A stretch of 64,000 nt of DNA from Eubacterium sp. (GTDB taxonomy: Bacteria; Bacillota; Clostridia; Lachnospirales; Lachnospiraceae): NCBI GenBank assembly GCA_017539165.1, contig JAFYHN010000035.1, positions 62,001 through 126,000 on the forward strand, written 5' to 3'. Below are positions 44,388-53,400 of the stretch, in pieces; position 1 is the first letter of the stretch, and each line of letters starts with the position of its first letter. Under the pieces are notes generated by a model, which saw nothing but the letters and a program-made list of their open reading frames with translations, made no database searches and had not been told where the DNA came from. Both the position numbers and the translations under genes were made by a program.

Positions 44388-44582
44388 TTAGGAAATATAA
44401 TTCCTAATCACGATATTAGCTACTTTTCTTAATGTATGTTCTCCAAAATCTCCACCTATAGAATAAGTAGTTTGAAAGATTTCATCTACTATTTTTTCAT
44501 ATTCCTTTTCCCTAAATCCTCTTAATAACTCTCTAACAATACTGTAACATATTTCCTTTTCACTTTCGCTTGGATTATACAT
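44388..44582 (-). CDS. Small hypothetical protein, candidate immunity partner of the toxin-like gene
   Basis: 64 residues, soluble, mainly helical (ICYSIVRELLRGFREKEYEK). Good TTAGGAGGT ribosome site before ATG 44582. It starts 11 nt after the stop of the secreted toxin-like gene and is on the same strand, the classical toxin-immunity order. No family recognised. Confidence 0.6.
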   Translation of the reverse strand: MYNPSESEKEICYSIVRELLRGFREKEYEKIVDEIFQTTYSIGGDFGEHTLRKVANIVIRNYIS

Positions 44583-44593
44583 TAATACACCTC

Positions 44594-45151
44594 CTAATGT
44601 TTAGATAATTTTGTAATAAGATCAATTATTATACGACTACGAGTAATTACTTGTGTGGCTCCTCCTTTTCCAAATTCAGGAAAATCTTTAGTAATAGGTT
44701 CCAAATATGAAGCTTTTCCCCAATTACCGTTTGGAACACTAATATCATCAATAATCTGGAGCGTATCAAACTCCACTCTTATAGACGCATCATGTGGAAC
44801 CTGCAAAGCTCCTGGATTAGCTTCATCATAACAATCAAACGAAAAATATGTCCCTTCTTCATTAGCAGGAATAGTCATACTTTCTGACATCGAATCCAAA
44901 TATGAAGCATTCTCTGATACATATCTGTAACCTGTAGATGGAACAGTTTCTCCATTAGGTTTAACGTAAAAATCCGGCTTACTTCCACCCTTGACAGAGA
45001 GTCTTTGGCTTATGGTTATACAAGCATCCGCATCTTGCCTATCATAAACAGTGCTTGCCGATACCCCTATTGAAAAATTGAGTACCAGAAGCAGACTGAC
45101 AACCACCATCAGCAGACACTTCAATATTCTTTTATTCTTGATGACAGCCAC
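44594..45151 (-). CDS. Secreted protein with RHS-toxin-like C-terminal domain
   Basis: 185 residues from a GTG (start uncertain: GGAG abuts it). A signal peptide (LKCLLMVVVSLLLVLNFSIG, cleavage near VSA-S) leads directly into a domain of about 150 residues with KPDFYVKPNGETVPSTGYRY, LQVPHDASIRVEFDTLQIID, and NGNWGKASYLEPITKDFP followed by FGKGGATQVITR. I remember very similar tails at the ends of RHS and LXG polymorphic toxins, but here no repeat scaffold precedes it. Probably a free-standing effector or an orphan tip. Function is inference. Confidence 0.65.
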   Translation of the reverse strand: MAVIKNKRILKCLLMVVVSLLLVLNFSIGVSASTVYDRQDADACITISQRLSVKGGSKPDFYVKPNGETVPSTGYRYVSENASYLDSMSESMTIPANEEGTYFSFDCYDEANPGALQVPHDASIRVEFDTLQIIDDISVPNGNWGKASYLEPITKDFPEFGKGGATQVITRSRIIIDLITKLSKH

Positions 45152-45258
45152 CTCCAGTCTCTGTAATACTTTCAGCTTCTGTCATTCTATCACAGCATTT
45201 AAGATACTACTATACTTCTACGACAAATACTTCAAAAAGTTTAATCAACCTCTTATTC

Positions 45259-46548
45259 CTAAGATGCTTCTTTCGTTACACTACAGGAATCTGACACCTT
45301 ATCTTCCTTACTTCCCAGAACTTCTGGCATTTCATAAGAAGTCTTATTCTTAAGCATGGCATATATAACCTTAACCAGCTTCCTTGAAATACATATCAAA
45401 GCCTGCTTCGGATTCTTACCTTCCAACAGCTTCTGCTCATAATAGTTTCTGAAATATGGATTTCTTGGCTTACCACTTGGCGATATCTGTATCTGCTGTA
45501 CCGCCAGATAATAAATGGTAGCTTGCAGTCTTCGGTTACCTTGCTTAGTGGCATAGTTCTTATTCTTACCTGCTGAGCCATACGGCATAGGTGCGATACC
45601 TGCATACTGAGCCAATTTCTCCGAACTCTTAAATCTTCTTATATCACCTATCTCCGCTATAAGTTTCATGGACATGATTATCTTCATGCCTGGCATGGTC
45701 GCAAGAGTAAGTTCAAGCTCCTTATACAGCCTTTCCAATTCTGTATCTATCTCTGAAAGCATCTTATCCGAATGCTGTATATCGGATATAATACCTCTTG
45801 TAACTATGTCTCTTGAATCCTGATACTCGCATAGCTTTGATGTATCTGCCGAAACTGCATCATAGATACTCTGACACACTTTAGTTGAACACTTATTATG
45901 ACTGACTGGTAACAGTTCTTCTCTGATATCCTCTGCTGACACTCCTACAAGATACTTCCGAGATGGATATGTCTCAAAGAAATGAAGTGCAGTCGGTCTG
46001 GATATATCTTGAAAGAACTCTTTGTAATAAGGGAACGCTCTATGCAACTGTTCATGCAACTGATTAACCAGACGCACTCGCTGGTTCATAATCGTATCTC
46101 TGCGATGCACTAACTGTTGAATGCTCCAATATTCATCCAAAGGACAGGCATCTGGCAGTTTCTCAAATTCATGAATACCCGCCATAGCAATAGCTCTTGC
46201 ATCATCTTCATCTGACTTACGATACATAGCTCTATGCTTTGCTTGTCGATTAGACAGGGCAGGATTGACATCCTTAACAATATAACCCTTATCTATCAAC
46301 CAAACAGCCAATGCTCGACCATAACCATAAGCATTTTCAAGGCAATAGAAAGCTTCAGTTTCTATCCCTTGCGACAACTTCATCTTCTGAATACATTTCT
46401 TCACTTTGCGTACAAGCTTTGAATAATCAGATGGAACATTCTCAAATGTAATATCACCTAACTCACGACCACTACTATCGATAACAACAGCAGTATGAGT
46501 GAGTTTATGTAAGTCAATGCCTACATAAATAAAATCTTGTAATCTCAT
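45259..46548 (-). CDS. IS110-family transposase (DEDD recombinase)
   Basis: 429 residues. N-terminal DEDD RuvC-like domain starting YVGIDLHKLTHTAVV, with the second acidic cluster in YRKSDEDDARAIA. C-terminal Transposase_20 domain with the serine region AQYAGIAPMPYGSAGK. Catalysis is directed by a structured bridge RNA in IS110 elements (established for IS621). AGGAGG about 10 nt before ATG 46548. The frame is intact, so the element may be active. Confidence 0.93.
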   Translation of the reverse strand: MRLQDFIYVGIDLHKLTHTAVVIDSSGRELGDITFENVPSDYSKLVRKVKKCIQKMKLSQGIETEAFYCLENAYGYGRALAVWLIDKGYIVKDVNPALSNRQAKHRAMYRKSDEDDARAIAMAGIHEFEKLPDACPLDEYWSIQQLVHRRDTIMNQRVRLVNQLHEQLHRAFPYYKEFFQDISRPTALHFFETYPSRKYLVGVSAEDIREELLPVSHNKCSTKVCQSIYDAVSADTSKLCEYQDSRDIVTRGIISDIQHSDKMLSEIDTELERLYKELELTLATMPGMKIIMSMKLIAEIGDIRRFKSSEKLAQYAGIAPMPYGSAGKNKNYATKQGNRRLQATIYYLAVQQIQISPSGKPRNPYFRNYYEQKLLEGKNPKQALICISRKLVKVIYAMLKNKTSYEMPEVLGSKEDKVSDSCSVTKEAS

Positions 46549-46599
46549 AAAATGAAACTCCTCCTTAACAAAATATGAACAGCCTCAACAATTAAATCG

Positions 46600-46770
46600 T
46601 GAATGGGATTTACGCATTGCAACCCAATCCGACACGGGTGGATAAGTTCTGTATTTCTGGTCGGTCTCAAGGTGTCTGCTACAGACAGTACCGCCGACTT
46701 TTACAGGAGCATGTAATCCCATACATGAATATGGGCAATCCTTGAAGGCTTACGAACCGCTTCAAGAATT
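46600..46770 (-). ncRNA. Candidate IS110 bridge RNA
   Basis: The transposase leader is GC-richer than its surroundings and holds four hairpins: 46740-46765 (CTTGAAG/CTTCAAG), 46717-46734 (CCCATA/TATGGG), 46659-46697 (GTCGG/CCGAC, internal loops of 9 and 7 nt, then GTCTG-CTA-CAGAC) and 46604-46624. A stem-loop with large asymmetric internal loop is the form of target- and donor-binding loops in described bridge RNAs. Prediction by eye. Confidence 0.6.
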
Positions 46771-46800
46771 GTGTGTGATGTTAACTCTGCCGAAACCACT

Positions 46801-47217
46801 ATTCAAGTCATTTCCGCAGAAAATCACATTAAAAAAATAATTATTTTTCATAGAACGATTATACCAAACGCACTTTTTCATACATGCCCCACAGATGCGT
46901 TATTTCATGCACTTTGTGAGCGATTCAGAAGCCCAGATTTGATGATTACAGACATGGATGGAGTAATTCGACAGGTTAAGAGAAAACAGAGCAAACAAGA
47001 GGGCGTGTCAAGCACTTTTTTCAAAATATTTGCAGGATACCGACAACCTCAGGAGGACAGCCTACCCCATAGCAAAGAAAAAACTGTAGTTCCCTGTAAT
47101 TCAACAAGTAGCCTACAGCCTTTTCGCATTAGCTCATATTTTTAGTTCGATATTATACAATCAATAATCATACACTTATATAACCGATAACACAGCTTCT
47201 GATTATATCAATGATAT
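46801..47217. other. Gap with no gene I can support
   Basis: About 420 bp between the IS110 element and the recombinase gene. A plus-strand frame (46771-47145) is open but has no ribosome site, overlaps the candidate bridge RNA and resembles nothing. Possible leftover DNA of the integrated element or its attachment end. Confidence 0.4.
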
Positions 47218-47796
47218 TTACCCCAGACATACGCTCTTCAAAATAACTTCTTCCATCTCCTTAGTTCCGATACCGATGTACTTCTGCGTAGTATCCAGAC
47301 TGGAGTGCTGCAGGAGATTTCTGACAAGCTCTATATTATAATCACTATTGATATAGGCATTCGTCGCAAATGCCTTACGAAAAGAATGAGTGCCGATACC
47401 ATCAAGTCCCAGATACTCACAAGTTATCTTAAGAAGCTTTGATACCACTCGCTCCGATATCGGAAAGAGCTTCTGTGTCGGCAGGATATTATGGGCATTG
47501 GCATACTCTTGGATAAAGAGATATACATCTATCGGAATTGTATATCCTCTATGCTTGCCAGTCTTCTGCTCTGTGATATCAAAGCAGTACCGCTTTCCAT
47601 CTTTCACGAGATTACACATTCGAAGTTGCAGGACATCACCGATGCGGATGCCGAGATTGTACTCTATAGTCAGAACTGTAGCTATCCTCACATTAGGGTG
47701 TCTCTCTACCCCATCATTATCTGTAAAACCTGTTCTGATTGTACTGACAATAAGCTTAAATGTATCTTCATCAATGCACCTTGAACGTTTATTCAT
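47218..47796 (-). CDS. Tyrosine recombinase/integrase (short XerD-like)
   Basis: 192 residues, only the catalytic domain. The active-site set is complete: Arg in YNLGIRIGDVLQL, Lys in EQKTGKHR, His-x-x-Arg in GTHSFRKAF, His in LLQHSSLDTT and Tyr in QKYIGIG. The start chosen (ATG 47796) has only a weak GAGG site; the open frame upstream looks non-coding. No N-terminal SAM-like domain, as in small recombinases of integrated plasmids. Probably integrates or resolves the element carrying the Rep gene. Confidence 0.88.
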   Translation of the reverse strand: MNKRSRCIDEDTFKLIVSTIRTGFTDNDGVERHPNVRIATVLTIEYNLGIRIGDVLQLRMCNLVKDGKRYCFDITEQKTGKHRGYTIPIDVYLFIQEYANAHNILPTQKLFPISERVVSKLLKITCEYLGLDGIGTHSFRKAFATNAYINSDYNIELVRNLLQHSSLDTTQKYIGIGTKEMEEVILKSVCLG

Positions 47797-48100
47797 AAAC
47801 CTCACCAATCCTTTCAATCTCCATAAAAAATCTACAATGATTAAACTGTCGGTGTCGTTACCGGAACTGGAACATACCAAAATGTATGTCTTGCGGAAGT
47901 TCCTATAACATGAATTTCAAGTTCCTATATTTCATAATCAAAATCAGAGAAGCCAGTATATAAAGGATAGTTCCTATAATAACCATAATAAGCTCTCTGA
48001 TATCAGAACAAATGAAAACACATATCATGAATACCCCGACAATGAGATTTAAACAAAATCAGCGATACTCAAAACATCTGAAGATTGGATAGAGTTCCTT

Positions 48101-48143
48101 AAATCCACAGAGAATTATTGCAACATTTTTTAACTGTGGATAA
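48101..48143. promoter_or_regulatory. DnaA-box pair, possible replication site of the integrated element
   Basis: TGTGGATAA (48135-48143) is an exact DnaA box (TTATCCACA on minus). AAATCCACA (48101-48109) is a 7 of 9 match in the opposite orientation. CCACAG/CTGTGG make an inverted repeat around 24 AT-rich bases. Confidence 0.45.
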
Positions 48144-48154
48144 CATTTAGTGCA

Positions 48155-48553
48155 TCATAAGAGATATATTTTATTTTTCCAAACAGCCATATAAAAGCAA
48201 GGATAATTCAGAAAAAAATATATTGATGAGAATTTTATGTTGCAATGCATCACAATACAAATCATAAAATGCATCATCCGATAAACCCATGCATCAGAAA
48301 ACAAATCATAAAACCGAACTTTATCTGCGGTTAAAGTTCCGAAAATACTATTAAAAACTTTACTGCCTGTGCAGGGCTTAAAACAAATCAAGTCCGACAA
48401 TAACAATATTAGCTTAAGACAAATATAAGATAAGATTAAAACAACGATGGCTCTACTTGAAACAGTATCAGCTTTTATCAATTCAAAAACTGTTCTTCTA
48501 AAAACAAATTCATGAGATATAATAACAGCTACAGATGATATGAAAACAGGTAT
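48155..48553 (-). pseudogene. Possible remnant of a CPBP-type intramembrane protease
   Basis: Minus-strand frame with no ATG, GTG start or ribosome site. It reads VAVIISHEFVFRRTVFELI then hydrophobic IVVLILSYICLKLILLL. HExxFRR resembles the EExxxR motif of CPBP/CAAX proteases with the first Glu changed to His. Too short and too altered to be active; may be chance. Confidence 0.3.
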
Positions 48554-48754
48554 TCATTGTCTTATAGGTGCAAGTAAATGCGACTATTCTACCCCTCTGT
48601 AATCTTCCGAAATTTCAAAACTTCTTACCGCTTCATCTTCCCGATAATACTATTGATGCAGACAGAGGATATCATATAGCAGGAATCATATCAGTCAATT
48701 CAACTTGGGATAATCTTCTCTGTAAGAACAAATTATCATTTTTTCAGTACTGTT

Positions 48755-49948
48755 CTATGTAATAACCTTTTTAGCTCCAAAAATTTTCAGAATCTCAGGT
48801 ACATTATCATCCATTGGTCTGATATTGGTTATGTCTGGAACACATCCATTAAGTCCATTCTTGCAGATTTCCTTAATTTTCCATAATGGATCTGCTGGCT
48901 TAACAGGCTTATCTTGCATACCCGCCACATCAGTCTTTCTCCAATATCTTCCTGAACCAGTACCTTTCTTTTGAAAGTATCGCTTATCAACTATATTTCC
49001 TTTATCTTTGTCACCAATTATAAACGACTGTCTGAAAGATAAATAATAGTTCTTCAACTTATCCTTGATATCCTTATTTACAATACGCTCTACTGTTGGT
49101 CTGTTCATTCCTCTACTGCAGGAATACAATGGCATACCTGTCGGATAATATTTAAGTCTTTCACCTTTGATGAATTTCTTATTTACCCCACCGACATTTT
49201 TAGTAACTATATTTGCGTTAGATACCTCATCTTTTGTCTTTTCAAGTTGCTCTCTCTCATACTCCGAAAGAATATCATAATATATATCAGCAGAATCATC
49301 ACTTTTATCATCATCTACATATTCTACATCCGAAAGGTATGCTCGAAAATATAATGCAAGAGTATCTGCATCATACACTTTATGAGTATCTGTCATACCA
49401 TATCCCCATAAATCAGCGATATCTTGATTACTGATATAAGGTGCTTTTGAACTAAATATAAGAAGCAGATGGATATGCCAAGCATTACCATGATTCTCAC
49501 CTTGTGGCTCGGCTACTGCAATAAACTTAAAATCTTTCTTTGACTCTGTAAGCTTTTGCTTTTTCAGATAATTGCGGAGTTTACGCAGAAAGGCTTTGTT
49601 ATCTTTAAATACTCTCTTACAATCTGTCATTTCTTCTCTATAAGTAAGAGTAATCCATTTACAGTTTGCAGGATTGGTAGCATTGCACCGAATCAAATCC
49701 ATAAGTGAATTGATACTTTTTCGAACACTTTTCGGAGATTGAAAACGATTTTCTGAATGTTGCCTTTTCTTAACCTCACCTGTCGATAAATCTACGAACT
49801 CATCTTTGGAAAGATTTTTAATTGGACATTTTCTGTTTTTACCAGCAGTAAAAGTTACCTGTGCTGTGTTACCTGCTAACTTCAGCGATACTTCGACATT
49901 CTGAGCGATATAAAGCTGACTTGGATTGATAGATTTAATTTTGATCAT
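48755..49948 (-). CDS. Rolling-circle replication initiator (HUH endonuclease, Rep ORF2/G2P-type)
   Basis: 397 residues. HUH metal motif in NAWHIHLLLIF (near 158-168), with candidate nicking tyrosines in LALYFRAYLSDVEYV about 40 residues later. Upstream CKWITLTYREEMTD is the usual first motif of the family. Such proteins nick the double-strand origin of plasmids or integrated elements and bind the 5' end. GGAG lies 9 nt before ATG 49948. Hairpins just upstream (50078-50166) are origin candidates. With the recombinase it defines an integrated plasmid or IME. Confidence 0.88.
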   Translation of the reverse strand: MIKIKSINPSQLYIAQNVEVSLKLAGNTAQVTFTAGKNRKCPIKNLSKDEFVDLSTGEVKKRQHSENRFQSPKSVRKSINSLMDLIRCNATNPANCKWITLTYREEMTDCKRVFKDNKAFLRKLRNYLKKQKLTESKKDFKFIAVAEPQGENHGNAWHIHLLLIFSSKAPYISNQDIADLWGYGMTDTHKVYDADTLALYFRAYLSDVEYVDDDKSDDSADIYYDILSEYEREQLEKTKDEVSNANIVTKNVGGVNKKFIKGERLKYYPTGMPLYSCSRGMNRPTVERIVNKDIKDKLKNYYLSFRQSFIIGDKDKGNIVDKRYFQKKGTGSGRYWRKTDVAGMQDKPVKPADPLWKIKEICKNGLNGCVPDITNIRPMDDNVPEILKIFGAKKVIT

Positions 49949-50077
49949 AGAAAAACACTCCTAACAAAAATAATTTTGTTAAGAGTGCTTTGATATCAGC
50001 TTAATGGAACTAAACTGAAAATTCATTATTGTGTTTTACTTAAGTATTCCCAACTGGGGCTAAAAACGCTATATCTT

Positions 50078-50166
50078 GCTCGTTACTACCGTAACGAGCT
50101 CCCCTCACACTCATCGACTGACATCAGCGTAGCTGAGAAGCGATGAGTGTGAGGGATAGTGGGAGC
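50078..50166. other. Two strong hairpins upstream of rep: candidate double- or single-strand origin
   Basis: First, GCTCGTTAC-TACC-GTAACGAGC (50078-50099), perfect. Second, 15-bp perfect arms CCCTCACACTCATCG (50102-50116) and CGATGAGTGTGAGGG (50141-50155) with a 24-nt loop, plus an outer GCTCCC/GGGAGC pair. GC-rich against AT-rich flanks. They lie 130-218 nt upstream of the Rep start and also just after the RHS immunity gene, so a terminator role is an alternative. Confidence 0.55.
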
Positions 50167-50220
50167 ATTTAGTTGGTTGGATTTGATTGGAAGGGGTTGG
50201 TGGTGCTAAGGTATTGACAA

Positions 50221-50445
50221 TCATATATACTTATCTATCTCTGATAAAAATGCATCAACAACTTCATCCTCATTATCATAATAATTAATAGTTTCTTTTA
50301 CACCTCTTTCACTATAATACAAATGCCATTTATCCTCAGTCTTCTCTATGCAGTATGATTCACTCGGCAAACCTCCTTTAAGAGAATATAAATCTTGAGG
50401 AACATTTTTCTCCTTTAATAATATTTGTAATTCTTCGATATTCAT
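50221..50445 (-). CDS. Candidate immunity protein for the TNT toxin
   Basis: 74 residues, acidic, soluble (LQILLKEKNVPQDLYSLKGG, YCIEKTEDKWHLYYSERG). ATG 50445 follows the RHS stop codon by 1 nt, and the ribosome site GGTAGAG lies in the last RHS codons, so the two are translationally coupled. Position and size are those of an immunity protein that neutralises the toxin tip; no recognised family name. Confidence 0.78.
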   Translation of the reverse strand: MNIEELQILLKEKNVPQDLYSLKGGLPSESYCIEKTEDKWHLYYSERGVKETINYYDNEDEVVDAFLSEIDKYI

Positions 50446-50446
50446 T

Positions 50447-53400
50447 TTAATGCTCTACCTTTCTTAATATTCCTTGTTCTAATAATTCAGATATTTTATT
50501 ACTGAATTCATACTGAATTCCACCACCTTTTTCTCCAAACCACGGTGCTATTTTTCCTGATTGAACCTCTACTGGTTTAACTACTTCAAATATTGTATAT
50601 GGTTTTTTGTCTGTACCAACAGGTAATGCTCTTTCTGTATATGATGTTCCCTGTGGAGAAACGAAGTATCCTCCATCATATCCATATCTATCTACCATCG
50701 TGCCTGGCTCTAAAGTAATAGTAACTGGTTCACCATCAAAGCCACGATTAGGTGGCCATATTGGACTTCCATCAGCATTATAATATGTGCCACTTCCCCC
50801 CTCTACTTCAACTACGTCTCCAACTCCATTTTCGTTTAATGTATATTTTTTTAGACAATTTTCTCCATAAACAATAGCCTGTCCTTGCAAGCCATACAAA
50901 TGGCAAAATTGAGCAGCTGAAATAATTGCCATGCCGAAATAAAGAATTGCATTTAGATTATCTCCTTTTAATGCATAATACAGCGATGTAAAAATACTAG
51001 TTATTGACATGGCACCAGCATTACACATCATAAACTGAGTCATTGAAATGCCCAATGCTGCCGTACAGAAGAATCCTAAAGCACCTAAACCAGCACCCAT
51101 GACAAATCCTTTGATCATGCCCTTAAGAACTTCATCTTCGGGACATCCCATCAATGTCATAATACCACCAGTAATTGTGCTATTGATCAACCCCATAACA
51201 ACAATCTTATCCATGTTGTTGAGTACATTCATTATACCAGTACAGATCATCTGCGAAGTTATAAAGAAATGTCCACTTGGATCGGTATAGTTTACTGGGT
51301 CAGCATTTGCATACAAATATTTATGGAGTGTATCCGGGTCAGTGATACTGCCTTCATATGTATCCATACTTGTGAATACTCCGATTGAAGTATCCATATA
51401 TCTGGCTCTTAGGTAGTATAATCCTGTTTCAGCGTCTAAATATTCTCCGGCATATAAATAGCTATTATCTATAGTACCTGTTTTTTCGAGAAGTTCTCCA
51501 TATGCATTATACTTATATGTTGCCTTTTCAGCACTATTTTCATCTGTAAGAATTCTTACATCGCCGTGACCATCACTTATATAATAAATGTTCTGGTTCG
51601 AGAAATCCATACTTATGATTTCTCCGGCTGTTATATATCCTCTATTCAGTTTTCCGTTCTTGTCAGTTTCTGCAAGGGTTGTTGAATATTCACAGTTTGT
51701 ATCTGTTACAAAAAGAATTGTTTCTTTTGCAGAATTATTAGTCTTGCTTCTTCTTACTCCTTCTGCATCATATGCATATGAATAATCAATATCCCCGCAT
51801 CTGTATCCGATCATTCTGTTGTATACATCATATGTATACAGAGCTTTTTCAGTATTATTGATCTTGCTGATAAGATTTCCGTTCAGGTCATATTCATAAA
51901 CTGTCTTATCTCCATCATTAGATGTTTCCTCAGATACGAGCTGATTCTTAGAATTATACTTATATGTTGTCTCTACTCCATCTACAGTCTGAGAAGTTCT
52001 ATTTCCGACTTTATCATATTCATATGAGTAGGTTGTTACATTTTCTTTACCATTCTTCTTTTCTGTTATCTTATCAGTTATTAATCGGTCTTCGTCATCT
52101 CGTTCATATTCTGATATTGTTTCAGAATCAGACTTCTTTTCTGAAGCTTTTACCTTAAGACCATTCTCATATACATAACTGTATTCTGCCAGAAGCTTAT
52201 CTGTTCTATCAGTAGCTTTTTCTGTTTCAAGACGATTGCATTTGTCATAAGTATATACGATACTTACTCCATTTGAATACTTTGTGCTTGCTCTGTTACC
52301 ATTAGAATCATATGTATATTCTGAAACAGTTTTATTATCATCTATAACTTTTGATAATCTGCCCTGAGAATCATATTCGTACTTAACAGCTGTATATGTT
52401 TCATTTTCACCAAATGACTCTACGCTGTTCTCTCTTCCGAATTCGTCATAACCATATCTTATCTTTTGTCCGTTCTCATATAACTTTTCTTCTAATTCTC
52501 CATATTTATTATAAGAATAGGATATCTGACTATCATCAGTCTTAATGGATTTTACACGACCAAAATCATCATAGAAATATTCGATAACACTGTCGCCAGA
52601 CTTTATTACACTTGGTCTATCTTCATCATCATAGGTATAGATAGTCTTAACACCTTTATAATCAGTAATCTCATTTATTCTTCCATGCGAATCATAGCTG
52701 TAACTCATATTGCTTCCGTCTGGAAGGATAGTTGCTACTCTTCTGGAATTTACATCATATTTATACTGAGTTTCATTTCCATTCCCGTCTTTTACAGATA
52801 TCAGATTCCCCTGACTGTCATACGAATAAACAGTTTCTGATCCAGAATTCTGAGTCACCTTAATCAGACGGTCAGCTGAATCATATGTATAATCTGTTTT
52901 TCTACCCGTTGTCGATGTTTTTGATAAACATCTTCCACGGCTATCGGTTGTAATACTTTCTGAACTTCCATCAGCATAGATAGTTTTTACTCTTTCACCT
53001 CTGTCATTGTACTCATAATTAGTGATACTTCCTTTAGAATCAGTAACACTTGTTAATAATGATCTTTCATCATAAGCAAATGAAGTTGTATTACCATCTT
53101 TATCTGTTGTCTTTGTATTCCTGTTCAGCGCATCAAAATAATAAGTTATGCTATATCCAGTCGGATAAATAACCTTTGTCAGATTGTTATTCTCATCATA
53201 TTCGAAATTAGTAATATTGCCTCTTGAATCAGATTCCTTGACAAGATTTCCAACTTTATCATACGCAAACTCTTTTTTAATTCCAATTCTGTCTGTTGAA
53301 GAAAGAGTTCTTCCTTCCGCATCATATGTAAATTCTTCCTTTGTACCATCGGAATAAACAATTTTACTTACTTTACCAAGCGAAGTATAGTCATAACTTG

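Larger units (their letters stand above)
45180..46790 (-). mobile_element. IS110-family insertion element (limits approximate)
   Basis: Comprises the transposase and a non-coding 5' segment of about 240 bp. A long 5' leader and short 3' flank place it in the IS110 rather than the IS1111 group. These elements lack terminal inverted repeats and clear target duplications, so the ends given are estimates. It lies upstream of the toxin-like gene. Confidence 0.6.
47881..48754. other. Non-coding, AT-rich segment between recombinase and Rep genes
   Basis: About 870 bp without an intact gene. It contains a perfect DnaA box and a second imperfect inverted one (48101-48143) and a decayed membrane-protein frame (48155-48553). 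Nothing else recognised. Confidence 0.5.

Noticed and set aside
46771..47145. 124-codon plus-strand frame beside the IS110 element
   Set aside because: No ribosome site, overlaps the structured leader and resembles no family; kept only as a gap note.
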